From Chloroflexota bacterium (GTDB lineage: Bacteria > Chloroflexota > Limnocylindria > P2-11E): a stretch of DNA of 44,886 bases. The first letter of the stretch is position 1, and each line of letters opens with the position of its first letter. This document shows positions 13,844 through 22,107 of this stretch, piece after piece. The stretch spans positions 1 through 44,886 of the forward strand of contig JACQAT010000003.1 of assembly GCA_016194865.1 (NCBI GenBank), written 5' to 3'. The notes under the pieces are model-generated. The model made no database searches. It had not been told where the DNA came from and saw only the letters and a program-made list of their open reading frames with translations. Made by a program: the position numbers and the translations under genes.

Positions 13844-15979
13844 TCAAATGAACAGCGGCGCCAGCACCAATGTGATCGTCGCGAGGAGCTTGATGAGGAC
13901 GTGCAGGCTCGGGCCGGCGGTGTCCTTGAACGGGTCGCCGACCGTGTCGCCGACGACGGCCGCGGCGTGCGCCGCGGTCCCCTTGCCGAGCACGTTGCCC
14001 TTGTCGTCCTTGAGCTCGCCGGACTCGATGTACTTCTTGGCGTTGTCCCACGCGCCGCCGCCGTTGTTGAGGACGGTCGCGAGGATGACGCCTGCCATGG
14101 TGCCGACCATCAGGAACGCGGCCTCGGCCTCGGCCTTGAGCAGGACGCCGACGACGATCGGCGCGCAGACGGCGAGCAGGCCGGGCGCGATCATGTTGCG
14201 CAGCGCGGACGCGGTGGTGATGTCGACGACGCGGCCGTAATCCGGCCGCTCGGTGCCGTCCATGATGCCGGGGTGCTCGCGGAACTGGCGACGGACCTCT
14301 TCGATGATCGCGCTGCCGGACTTGCCGACGGCGCGGATCGCGAGCGACGAGAAGAAGTAGACGAGCATCGCGCCCAGGAAGCCGCCGATGAACACGTTCA
14401 CCTTCGCGAGGTCGACGGTGTCGAACGGCTTGCCCGTGAGCTGCGCGACCTTGTCCAGGTACGCGCTGAAGAGCAGGAAGGCCGCGAGGGCGGCGGACGC
14501 GACCGCGTAGCCCTTGGTGAGCGCCTTCGTCGTGTTGCCGACCGCGTCGAGGCGGTCGGTGCGCTCGCGGGTCTCCTGGGACGCGCGCGACATCGAGGCG
14601 ACGCCGCCCGCGTTGTCGGTGATCGGTCCGAAGGTGTCCTCCGCGAGGATGAACGCGGCGCTCATGAGCATGCCCATCGTGGCGACGGCGGTGCCGTAGA
14701 TGCCGCCGTGGGGCAGGCCGGTCTGCGCGCCCCAGCGCTCGCCGAAGTAGTGCGAGAGGAAGAGCGCGATCGCGATGGCGATCGCGGACGACGCGGTCGT
14801 CTCGAAGCCGACCGCGACGCCGGAGATGATCGTGGTCGCGGGGCCCGTCTTCGCGGCCTGCGCGATCTCCTTGACCGGACGCCAGGTGCCCGCCGTGTAG
14901 AACTGCGTGATGAAGACGAACACGAGGCTCGTCAGGATCCCGACCACGCCCGCATAGAAGAACCAGATGCCCGCGCCCTTCGTGTTCAGCATCACCTGGG
15001 TGACCAGGAACATCCCCGCGATGGAGAGGGCGACGGTGATGTAGTAGCCCATGTTGAGCGACGACATCGGGCTCTTCGTGTCGCTCCCGCGGACGCTGAA
15101 GATGCCGATGACGCTGGCGACCAGACCGAACCCACGCACGACGAGCGGGAACAGGATCCACGCGACGTCCTTCGTGACGGCGAAGATCGCGACGCCGAGG
15201 ATCATCGCGCCGATGTTCTCGGCCGCGGTCGACTCGAACAGGTCGGCGCCGCGACCGGCGCAGTCGCCCACGTTGTCGCCGACCAGGTCGGCGATGACGG
15301 CCGCGTTGCGCGGGTCGTCCTCGGGGATGCCCGCCTCGACCTTGCCGACGAGGTCGGCGCCCAGGTCGGCGGCCTTCGTGTAGATACCGCCGCCGAGCTG
15401 CGCGAACAGCGCGACGAACGACGCGCCGAAGCCGAAGCCGACGATGGTGAACGGCGCCTGCTCGGGTGCCGAGAATCCGCCGTAGGCGATGAACATGACG
15501 AATACGCCGATCAGCGACAGGCCGACCACGAGGATCCCGGACACCGCGCCGCCGCGAAGGGCGATGCGCAGGGCGTCGGCGACGCTGTGCTGCGCGGCCG
15601 CGGCGGTCCGGAGGTTGGACTTCACCGCGACGTACATGCCGATGATGCCGCAGAGCATCGAGCAGATGGCGCCGACGAGGAACGCGATGGCGGTCTTGAT
15701 CGCGAGCTCTTCGCGCGAGACGCCCGGCGCGCTCTCGAAGAAGTAGATGACCGCGGCGATGAGGACCGTGCCGCCGAGCGCGAGGAGCGCGATCGTCCGG
15801 TACTGGCGGCTGATGAACGCGACGGCCGCTTCGTAGATCGCCCCGGCGACCGCCTGCATCTCAGGCGTCCCCTTGTCGGAGCTCAGCACGTCGTAGGCGA
15901 AGTACGCGGCGACCGCGAGGGCGATGACGCCGGAGATCGGGACGATCCAGAGGAGCGGATTGACGGCGAAGGCGTCCAA
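13844..15979 (-). CDS. hppA: K+-independent proton-translocating membrane pyrophosphatase
   Basis: Couples pyrophosphate hydrolysis to proton pumping across the membrane. This 711-residue, multi-span protein contains the active-site motifs DLVGDNVGDCAGRGADLFE (about residues 231-249), GPITDNAGGVASMS (451-464) and GDTVGDPFKDTAGPSL near the C-terminus. In GNTTKALTKG, Lys485 occupies the position that is Ala in K+-dependent enzymes. By the published A-to-K rule this marks a K+-independent, H+-pumping type. The start is TTG 15979, supported by a GGGAGG Shine-Dalgarno sequence about ten bases upstream (15990-15995 on the plus strand). It is monocistronic with its own terminator at 13779-13811. The upstream gap (15980-16179) holds a short T-rich stretch and the hairpin at 16103-16141. 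Confidence 0.96.
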   Translation of the reverse strand: MDAFAVNPLLWIVPISGVIALAVAAYFAYDVLSSDKGTPEMQAVAGAIYEAAVAFISRQYRTIALLALGGTVLIAAVIYFFESAPGVSREELAIKTAIAFLVGAICSMLCGIIGMYVAVKSNLRTAAAAQHSVADALRIALRGGAVSGILVVGLSLIGVFVMFIAYGGFSAPEQAPFTIVGFGFGASFVALFAQLGGGIYTKAADLGADLVGKVEAGIPEDDPRNAAVIADLVGDNVGDCAGRGADLFESTAAENIGAMILGVAIFAVTKDVAWILFPLVVRGFGLVASVIGIFSVRGSDTKSPMSSLNMGYYITVALSIAGMFLVTQVMLNTKGAGIWFFYAGVVGILTSLVFVFITQFYTAGTWRPVKEIAQAAKTGPATTIISGVAVGFETTASSAIAIAIALFLSHYFGERWGAQTGLPHGGIYGTAVATMGMLMSAAFILAEDTFGPITDNAGGVASMSRASQETRERTDRLDAVGNTTKALTKGYAVASAALAAFLLFSAYLDKVAQLTGKPFDTVDLAKVNVFIGGFLGAMLVYFFSSLAIRAVGKSGSAIIEEVRRQFREHPGIMDGTERPDYGRVVDITTASALRNMIAPGLLAVCAPIVVGVLLKAEAEAAFLMVGTMAGVILATVLNNGGGAWDNAKKYIESGELKDDKGNVLGKGTAAHAAAVVGDTVGDPFKDTAGPSLHVLIKLLATITLVLAPLFI

Positions 15980-16102
15980 AGGCGCGAAACCTCCCGAATT
16001 TGCGTAGAGATTCAGGTCAAAAAGAGAGCGCCCGCCCCGACGGAGGGGGCCGCAGCGCTTGCTTCATCTTAGGGGAAGGCACGGTATCAGGGCAAACCCG
16101 GT

Positions 16103-16141
16103 GGACGGTCACAGCGCCGCTGCGCGGCGCCGTGACCGTCC
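16103..16141. repeat. Long hairpin upstream of the small HTH gene
   Basis: GGACGGTCAC (16103-16112) pairs with 16132-16141; after one A/C mismatch, GCGCCGC (16114-16120) pairs with 16124-16130 around a three-base loop. No T-run follows. A smaller stem (CTACT with AGTAG, then CCG with CGG) follows at about 16144-16169. It resembles the argJ/argB palindromes in its AGCGCCGC/GCGGCGC core and may belong to a dispersed palindromic family. Confidence 0.7.
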
Positions 16142-16166
16142 TGCTACTCCGCCTACGGCTACGTAG

Positions 16167-16172
16167 TAGAGT
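16167..16172 (+). promoter_or_regulatory. Possible -10 box (TAGAGT) for a leaderless transcript
   Basis: TAGAGT lies seven bases before the ATG at 16180, matching the TANNNT spacing seen before argC and the HTH gene at 13658. No clear -35 box is visible. Confidence 0.35.
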
Positions 16173-16179
16173 CGGTCCG

Positions 16180-16461
16180 ATGCCACCGCAGAAAGCCCCC
16201 AAGAGCCAACCGAAGGCCGACGCGTCCGAGAAGGCCAAGAGCAAGGACCGCGACTGGCTGACGACGGGCGAGCTCGCGACCAAGATCGGCTGGCGGGAGC
16301 ACGCGCTCCGGGACGCCCTGCGCGGCAAGGAGATCCCAGGGGTCCGCCGCACCTCGTTCGGCTATCACATCGAGGCGACGGCGGTGGATGAGATCGCCAA
16401 GCTGCTGGGCCCGGCCCCGGCCAAGGGCAACGCGCCGAAGAGGACGCCCGCCCGCACCTAG
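16180..16461 (+). CDS. Small lysine-rich HTH-like protein
   Basis: A 93-residue protein of unknown function. The first 25 residues are rich in Lys, Pro, Ser and Ala (PPQKAPKSQPKADASEKAKS). A compact domain follows, WLTTGELATKIGWREHALRDAL then GYHIEATAVDEIAKLLG, reminiscent of excisionase or winged-helix folds. A short Ala/Pro/Lys tail (APAKGNAPKRTPART) closes it. It is probably a DNA-binding or nucleoid-type protein (inference). ATG 16180 has no Shine-Dalgarno sequence but a TAGAGT box seven bases upstream. It converges with rpoN, and the two genes share a CTAG (16458-16461) as stop codons on opposite strands. Confidence 0.7.
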   Translation: MPPQKAPKSQPKADASEKAKSKDRDWLTTGELATKIGWREHALRDALRGKEIPGVRRTSFGYHIEATAVDEIAKLLGPAPAKGNAPKRTPART

Positions 16462-17897
16462 ACCCGCTTGCGCAGCCTCGCGGGCAGGATCTGCAGCTCC
16501 TCGCGGTACTTCGCCACGGTGCGGCGCGCGAGGATGATCCCGTTGTCGGCCTTCAGCTTCTCCACGATCTCCTGATCCGAGAACGGGCGCGAGGGCTCCT
16601 CGGCGTCGATGATGTTCTTGATCACGTCCTTCGTCCCGAGCGACGCGGTGAAGAACATCGCGAACGGGACGACCTGCCCGTGCGGCAGCATCACGAACTT
16701 TCCCGCGGGGGCGCGGCTCACGGTCGATTCGTGCATGCCGATCCGCTCACCCACCTCGGCTCGCGTCAGCGGCCGGAGCGATTGGACACCCTTCTCGAGG
16801 AACTCGTTCTGGCATTCGACGATGACCTGGGTGATGCGTGCCATCGTCTGGCGGCGCTGGTTGATGTTGTCGATGAAGAATTTCGCGCGCGTCACGTACT
16901 CGCGGATGTGCTGCTTGTCCTGATCGTTCATCGCCGGCGCCGCCGCACCCGCACTCCGCGCCGCCTGGAGCTCTCCGACGAGCTGGCGATACACCGGATT
17001 GACGCGCAGCGAGAAGCGCCGTGACTCGATCACCTCGACCTCGAACTGACCGGTGTCGTCACGGACGATGAGCACGTCGGGGCGAAGCGTGGCCTGGCGG
17101 CCACCGATGCTGACGCCGTTGGGGCCCGCGGTGAACGCGTTCGCCGGCGCTGGGTTCAGGTTGTCCTTGATGAAATCCCACGCCGTCTGCACATCTTCAC
17201 GCGTGATGCGCAGGGCCTGCGCGATATCGGCGAACTTGTGCTCGCCGAGCTCGCGGAAGTGGTCGGCGACGACATCGCGAACGTGCGGCGCGACGTGCTG
17301 GCCGGTCTCCGCGAGCCGATCCAGCTGGAGGAGCAGGCATTCGCGCGTATCGCGGGCGCCGAGACCCCACGGCTCGACCGATTGGATGGCTTTCAGCGCC
17401 TCCTCGGCGTCCTCGAGTGAGACGTGCACCGCCTTCGCCGCGTCCTCCAGCGTGACCTCCAGGTAGCCGTTGTCGTTCAGGTTGCCGATCAGGTACTCGG
17501 CGATCTGGTGCAGCCGCGAGGGCAGCAGCACGCGCACGTTCCAGCTGAGGTATTCCGCGAGCGTCTGCTCCGCCTCGGCGCGGACGATCGGGTCGAATTC
17601 GTCTTCCTCGTCGTCGCGCTGCGAGAGGTTCGCCCCTTCGAGCGGCTCGGTGTCCTGATAGTCCTGGCTCGAACCGAGCTTGCCTGTCCCAAAGCAGGTC
17701 AGGCAGACGCGGCCGGGGAGCGGATTGCCGCAAAGCGGGCAGATCTGCGTCTCCTCAAGATCGAGGGCGGGGTTCTCGTCCAGCTCCTGATTGATGACGT
17801 CCTGGAGCTCCATGGAGCTCAGCTGGAGGATGTAGTTGGCCGCGATCTGCTTTGGCGTCACCTTCAGCTGCTGCTGAGGAAGAAGGCGAAGATCCAC
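16458..17897 (-). CDS. rpoN: RNA polymerase sigma-54 factor with zinc-ribbon insert
   Basis: Alternative sigma factor that needs AAA+ activators and recognises -24/-12 promoters. The Q-rich region I is LPQQQLKVTPKQIAANYILQL. The core-binding domain includes YLIGNLNDNGYLEV. The HTH segment is LTRAEVGERIGMHESTVSRA and the RpoN box ARRTVAKYRE is at residues 457-466. The 479 residues are normal length. Unusually, residues 53-68 contain CPLC...CLTC (C53, C56, C65, C68), a zinc-ribbon pattern between region I and the acidic region II. The start is GTG 17897, giving MDLRLLPQQQ. It is divergent from the Nuo-like genes, with 22 bases between starts. No activator gene is present in the window. Confidence 0.95.
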   Translation of the reverse strand: MDLRLLPQQQLKVTPKQIAANYILQLSSMELQDVINQELDENPALDLEETQICPLCGNPLPGRVCLTCFGTGKLGSSQDYQDTEPLEGANLSQRDDEEDEFDPIVRAEAEQTLAEYLSWNVRVLLPSRLHQIAEYLIGNLNDNGYLEVTLEDAAKAVHVSLEDAEEALKAIQSVEPWGLGARDTRECLLLQLDRLAETGQHVAPHVRDVVADHFRELGEHKFADIAQALRITREDVQTAWDFIKDNLNPAPANAFTAGPNGVSIGGRQATLRPDVLIVRDDTGQFEVEVIESRRFSLRVNPVYRQLVGELQAARSAGAAAPAMNDQDKQHIREYVTRAKFFIDNINQRRQTMARITQVIVECQNEFLEKGVQSLRPLTRAEVGERIGMHESTVSRAPAGKFVMLPHGQVVPFAMFFTASLGTKDVIKNIIDAEEPSRPFSDQEIVEKLKADNGIILARRTVAKYREELQILPARLRKRV

Positions 17898-17919
17898 TTC
17901 TTGTTACCTTAGCGCACCC

Positions 17920-19695
17920 ATGTTCCGCACGGCCGAGGCGCCGCTCATCGCGTCGGCCATCGCATTGGCGCTGGTCGCTCTTGCCTGCTCCCTCCCGGTC
18001 ATCTCGGCCACCTGGCGCCGCGCGGCCGCCGTCGCGATCGGGACCCTTGGCGCCGCCGGACCCCTGATCGCGTACGCGGCCCGGGGCGCGTCGCCGGCGA
18101 CGACCGGCCGCGCGCTATGGGAATGGACGGCCGTCGGCGGACCGACGATCAAGGCCGCGTACGCGTTCGACGGGCTCGCGGCGATCGGCATCGCGCTCGT
18201 CGTCGCGTTCGGCAGCGCGGGATTGCTCGCGGTCACGCGCGCGAGCACGCGGCGACCGCTGCTGCCCGGTCTCGTACTGGCGATCGGTCTCGTCGGCATC
18301 GCGCTGCACGTGACGACCGATCTCATCGCCTCGATCGTCCTTCTCGGCGTCATCGCGGCGTTGACCGCGTTCGTCATGCTCCTCGTCGCGCCGGCGCCCG
18401 CGAGCGCGCGCCTCGCGACGTTCCTCGCGATCGGGATCCAGGCCTTCGTCGTCGCCGCGCTGCTCGTCTCGCGCTTCGGCGCGTCGTCGTTCCGTTTCGA
18501 TGAGATCCGCCCCATCTGGATCAGCCCCGGCGTCGTGCTCGCCGCGTCCGCCGGGGCCGCGCTCTTTGCCGGCCTGTATCCATTCGTGCCCTGGCGGTTC
18601 GAGCGCGGTGAGGTCTCGGACACCGAGCGCGAGCCGCTGCGCGGCCTGCTCGCCATGCCGGTGGGGATCGCGGGGTCGCTGGTGCTCCTCCGCCTGCTCG
18701 GCACGACGCGCATCGCGCTCGACACGCTCGCGCTCCCGGAGCTCGATCCGTTGCTCCGCTCCGCCGTGGTGGTGGCGATCGTCGTCGCGACCGCGCTGCG
18801 CGCGACGCGAGGGCGCTCGCGAGGCCTCATCGCCGTCGGAGCGCTCACGGCGATCGCCGCGCTCGCCTATCCCGCGCTGCACTGGAGCCACGTCGTGCTC
18901 GCGTGCGCGCTGGTGACGGTCCTCTACGCGAGCGCGGTGTCGCTCTCGTCCCCCGACGACTGGTCCGTCGTTCGCCATGACGTCGCGCTCGCCGGTCTGT
19001 GGATCGGCTTCGCGCTCGGAACGCCGATCGCGATCGCCAGCGGCCTCGCGCTGCTGGTCGCCGAGGCGGGCGGTGCGATGGCCGAACGGGTGTGGATGCC
19101 GCCTCACCGCGTACAGATCGTGCTCGTCGCGACCTCCGTCGCGACGGTCGCGGCGATCGGCGGCATGGCCGTCGGGGTCACCGCCGCGACCGACACGCTC
19201 ACCCAGGCGCTCGCGCTGCTCACGGTCCTGGCCCTCCTTGCGCTGGAGCTGGTCCACATCGGTCGCCGCCTCAGCTTCGCGATCGTGCCGACCGAGCTCG
19301 ATGTCACAGCGGCGGCCGCGGCCTTCCTCGGCACGCTCCTCGTCGTCCTGCTCCTCGCGCTCCCGATGCACGACACGCTCGACCTCGTCGGACGCCCCGT
19401 GCGCGACGTCGGGAGCTGGCTGGCGATGCCGGCCCTGATCACGCTGGCCATCGTCGTCGTTCTGATCGCCCGCTCGGTCCGGCCATTCCTCCCCGACCTC
19501 ACGCCGCTCGGCGGGCGGCTCACGGCGGTCGTGACCGCGCTCGATCCGGTGCCGGCCGCGATGTCGGCGTTCGGCGTGGTCGCGGCAACCTCGACACGCG
19601 TGAGCACGCTGTTCGCGCTGTTCGAGCGGCGCGGAGGTGTGTGGCTCGCGATGATGCTGATCATCGGGTTGCTCGTCTGGGCGACGCGCTCGTGA
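17920..19695 (+). CDS. Divergent NuoL/antiporter-like membrane subunit
   Basis: A 591-residue protein made almost entirely of transmembrane helices, in the proton-conducting antiporter-like family of complex I and group 4 hydrogenases (NuoL/M/N, HyfB/F). The segment SAGAALFAGLYPFVPWRFERGE corresponds to the family's G-x-x-x-K-x-x-x-x-PFHxW stretch, but the conserved Lys is not there and the His is replaced. The remaining sequence is hydrophobic, with few charged residues in helices. ATG 17920. First of three overlapping membrane genes, joined to the next by GTGA. It may be a scaffold or ion channel subunit that no longer pumps in the usual way (inference). The family call is moderate because of divergence. 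Confidence 0.6.
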   Translation: MFRTAEAPLIASAIALALVALACSLPVISATWRRAAAVAIGTLGAAGPLIAYAARGASPATTGRALWEWTAVGGPTIKAAYAFDGLAAIGIALVVAFGSAGLLAVTRASTRRPLLPGLVLAIGLVGIALHVTTDLIASIVLLGVIAALTAFVMLLVAPAPASARLATFLAIGIQAFVVAALLVSRFGASSFRFDEIRPIWISPGVVLAASAGAALFAGLYPFVPWRFERGEVSDTEREPLRGLLAMPVGIAGSLVLLRLLGTTRIALDTLALPELDPLLRSAVVVAIVVATALRATRGRSRGLIAVGALTAIAALAYPALHWSHVVLACALVTVLYASAVSLSSPDDWSVVRHDVALAGLWIGFALGTPIAIASGLALLVAEAGGAMAERVWMPPHRVQIVLVATSVATVAAIGGMAVGVTAATDTLTQALALLTVLALLALELVHIGRRLSFAIVPTELDVTAAAAAFLGTLLVVLLLALPMHDTLDLVGRPVRDVGSWLAMPALITLAIVVVLIARSVRPFLPDLTPLGGRLTAVVTALDPVPAAMSAFGVVAATSTRVSTLFALFERRGGVWLAMMLIIGLLVWATRS

Positions 19696-20279
19696 TCCTG
19701 CTCGGCTTCATCGCGCTCGCGACCCTTGCCGCGACCGGCACGAAGCAGCTGCGGTACAGCGCGGCGGCGTTCCTTCTGGTCGCGCTCGCCGCGACCTGGA
19801 TCAGCACGGGTGTCGCGTCGCTCGCCCAGGTCGCGGTCACCGGATGCAGCGGCCTCGTCGCCGCGGCGCTCCTGTTCGTCGCCGCGAGCGATGCCCGCTA
19901 TGGCGAGGAGCCGGGCTGGCGCGTATGGCTCGCGACGGCGTTCGCGGCCACGGCCACGTCGGCGGGCTTCGCGGCCCTGCGCACGGTCTCCGCCGAAACG
20001 CCGCAGCTCCCGTTGTTCGGCGGCGATCCGACGGGCGTCACCGTCCAGGTCGCCGCGTTCTGGCTGCTCGCGTCGGGCGCCGCGATCCTGCTCACGGCCC
20101 GGACCGCGGTGCGCATGTCGCTCGGGGCGGTCCTGATGATCACGGGCGTGCAGTTGCTCGTGCGGCTCGTGACCGGATCGAGCCTCGCGCTCACGCTGCT
20201 CTTCGCGTGGCTCGAGGTGGTCGTCGCGCTCGTGGGCGCCTTCCTCATCATCAATGAGCGCGCCGCGATCGACCTGTGA
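19692..20279 (+). CDS. Small membrane protein, NuoK/HyfE-like
   Basis: A 195-residue integral membrane protein with about six predicted helices. The last helix and tail, LFAWLEVVVALVGAFLI then NERAAIDL, resemble the NuoK C-terminus (a membrane Glu followed by a short basic/acidic tail ending in IDV or IDL). NuoK itself is about 100 residues, so the longer HyfE type is a closer match in size. The start is GTG 19692, overlapping the previous gene as GTGA, and the end overlaps the next gene as GTGA. Its place between a NuoL-like and a NuoN-like gene supports the assignment, but sequence similarity alone is weak. Confidence 0.5.
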   Translation: MILLGFIALATLAATGTKQLRYSAAAFLLVALAATWISTGVASLAQVAVTGCSGLVAAALLFVAASDARYGEEPGWRVWLATAFAATATSAGFAALRTVSAETPQLPLFGGDPTGVTVQVAAFWLLASGAAILLTARTAVRMSLGAVLMITGVQLLVRLVTGSSLALTLLFAWLEVVVALVGAFLIINERAAIDL

Positions 20280-21637
20280 ACGCCATCGAGGCGATCGCGC
20301 TCCTCGGCGGCGCCGCGCTCGCGGCGTTCGGCTTGCGCAAGCGGGTGTGGCTCGTCGCGCTGCTGTCGCTCGCGGCGATCGGGACCGCCATCTGGCTCAT
20401 CGCCGCCGCCGACGTCGACTCGACCGGCGCCGTGCTCGAGCTCACGTTCCGCCTCTCGGCGCTCGCGCGGATGGCCAGCCTCGTCGTCCTGGCGATCCTC
20501 GCGCTGCTCGTCCTTGACGTGTGGCTTGGAGAGCCCGCGTACAACTTCTTCCCGGTCGCCCTCGCGGTCGGCGGCAGCGCGGTCGCCGTGCTCACGCTGG
20601 GCACCCCGCTCGCGATCTACGGCGCGCTCATCGTGGCGCTCCTGATCCCCGTCGGCTCGTTCACATTCCAGGTGCATCGCAACCGCTCGGTCGAGGCCGC
20701 GGTCCGGCACTTCGCGTTCGTGGCGCTCGGAGGCTCGCTCGGCATCGCGTCGCTGGCCCTGGCCGCGAGCCTCCCGAAGGACCAGCCCGCGACCACGTTC
20801 GTGCTCCTCGCGGTGATCCTCGTCGTCGCATTCGCGCTGAAGCTGGCCGCGATCCCGTTCCATACGCATGCGGCGCTGCTCGTGTCCGAGGCGCCCGCCG
20901 CATCGCTCGCCCTCTACTTCGGCGTGCTGGTCCCCACGACCTTCATCGCGTTCGCCGAGATCCTCGTCCTCTCGGGCCTGCTCCCGGCCATCGTCCAGGT
21001 GCAGCGCGTCCAGGACCTCCTGCTCGGGATCGGCCTGCTGTCGGCGATCGGCGGAGCGCTGCTCGCGACCGGTGCGCTGGAGCTGCGACGGCTCGTCGTC
21101 TACGGGGTCATCTCGAACCTGGGCGCCGCGCTCGTCGGGATCGCGACGCTGTCCGGGCCCGGGATCGTCGGCGCCGTCGCGATCATGCTCGTCAGCGGCG
21201 CCTGCGCGACACAGCAGCTGCTCGCCGCCGGAACTCTGGAGCGGCGCGCGGCGGGCGGCAGGCCGAGCGCGCGCACCGCGCCGCTCGCCGCGCTCGCGTT
21301 CGTCGTCGGCGGCGCGGGGATGATCGGCATCCCTCCACTGGTCGGATTCCCGGGCCGCTTCTTTGTCGAGCTGATCGCCTACGCGTTCAGCGGCGGGATC
21401 GGGACCGCGCTCGTCGTCGCCGCGCTGCTGCTGCTGATCGCGCAGCTACGAGCCGGCATCGCGCTCTTCGGCGACGTGGGCGGGTCGCCGATCAGGATCG
21501 AGCCGCGCCCAGTGGCGGGCCTCGTCGGTGCGCTGATCTTCGCCGCGCTCCTGCTCGGCGGCGTGATCCCCGACAGCTTCCTGAAGCCGATCGCCGCCTT
21601 CGCGGACGAGTTCCTGAAGGCGATCAACCCGCTCTAG
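20276..21637 (+). CDS. NuoN-like antiporter-type membrane subunit
   Basis: A 453-residue polytopic protein of the NuoN/HyfF class. FALKLAAIPFHTHAALLVSEAPA keeps the family's helix-7 Lys and the PFH motif followed by the AP segment; GIPPLVGFPGRFFV matches the later GIPPLxGFxGKFF motif. It is therefore the best-conserved member of the three-gene set. The start is GTG 20276, overlapping the previous gene as GTGA. No genes for quinone-site or iron-sulphur subunits (NuoB, C, D, I, H) occur in the window, so the partner of this membrane module is unknown. The 3' end shares a CTAG with ndk. Confidence 0.72.
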   Translation: MNAIEAIALLGGAALAAFGLRKRVWLVALLSLAAIGTAIWLIAAADVDSTGAVLELTFRLSALARMASLVVLAILALLVLDVWLGEPAYNFFPVALAVGGSAVAVLTLGTPLAIYGALIVALLIPVGSFTFQVHRNRSVEAAVRHFAFVALGGSLGIASLALAASLPKDQPATTFVLLAVILVVAFALKLAAIPFHTHAALLVSEAPAASLALYFGVLVPTTFIAFAEILVLSGLLPAIVQVQRVQDLLLGIGLLSAIGGALLATGALELRRLVVYGVISNLGAALVGIATLSGPGIVGAVAIMLVSGACATQQLLAAGTLERRAAGGRPSARTAPLAALAFVVGGAGMIGIPPLVGFPGRFFVELIAYAFSGGIGTALVVAALLLLIAQLRAGIALFGDVGGSPIRIEPRPVAGLVGALIFAALLLGGVIPDSFLKPIAAFADEFLKAINPL

Positions 21638-22107
21638 GAGGGCGCCCCCTCGTCGGTCATCCAGCGCTCGATATCGCGTGTGTAGCTGACGACGCCGTCG
21701 GGGAACCAGAGCTTGATCTCCTCGGCAGCGGTCTCCGGAGCGTCCGAGGCATGGACGAGATTGCGCAGCCCGACGAGCGCGTAGTCGCCGCGGATCGTGC
21801 CGGGCGCGGCTTCGTGCGGGCGCGTCGAGCCGACCATCATCCGCACGACCGCGATCGCGTTGGGGCCCTCGAGGACCGCCGCGACGACGGGTGAGGCGGA
21901 GATCGTCTTCACCAGGTCGTCATAGAAGAACTTGCCTTTGTGGACCGCGTAGTGCCGCTCGGCCATCGCGCGCTCGACCTTCATGAGCCGCAGCGCGGCG
22001 AGGCGCAGGCCGCGACGCTCGAAGCGCGCCAGGATGTCGACGCTGATGCCGCGCTGCACGGCATCAGGCTTGAGCACGACCAGGGTGCGTTGCACGGTTT
22101 CCGTCAC
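21634..22107 (-). CDS. ndk: Nucleoside diphosphate kinase
   Basis: Transfers the gamma phosphate between nucleoside di- and triphosphates through a phosphohistidine. The family markers are TLVVLKPDAVQRG at the N-terminus, HYAVHKGKFFYDDLV, the GPNAIAVVR segment, and the active-site NLVHASDAPETAAEEI with the catalytic His. The protein has 157 residues from GTG 22107, which overlaps the peptidase stop as GTGA; a GTG four codons later is an alternative start. An open frame further upstream overlaps the M16 gene and is not coding. It converges with the NuoN-like gene, sharing CTAG at 21634-21637. Confidence 0.95.
   Translation of the reverse strand: MTETVQRTLVVLKPDAVQRGISVDILARFERRGLRLAALRLMKVERAMAERHYAVHKGKFFYDDLVKTISASPVVAAVLEGPNAIAVVRMMVGSTRPHEAAPGTIRGDYALVGLRNLVHASDAPETAAEEIKLWFPDGVVSYTRDIERWMTDEGAPS

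Noticed and set aside
16031-16060. Possible terminator or attenuator on the minus strand before hppA (CCCC/GGGG stem followed by a T-run)
   Set aside because: The stem is only about four base pairs, and a terminator upstream of hppA would have no evident transcript to stop.
13901-16072. Plus-strand open frame of over 700 codons across hppA
   Set aside because: Antisense to an intact pyrophosphatase; composition is dominated by Asp, Arg, Ala and Val with no domain.
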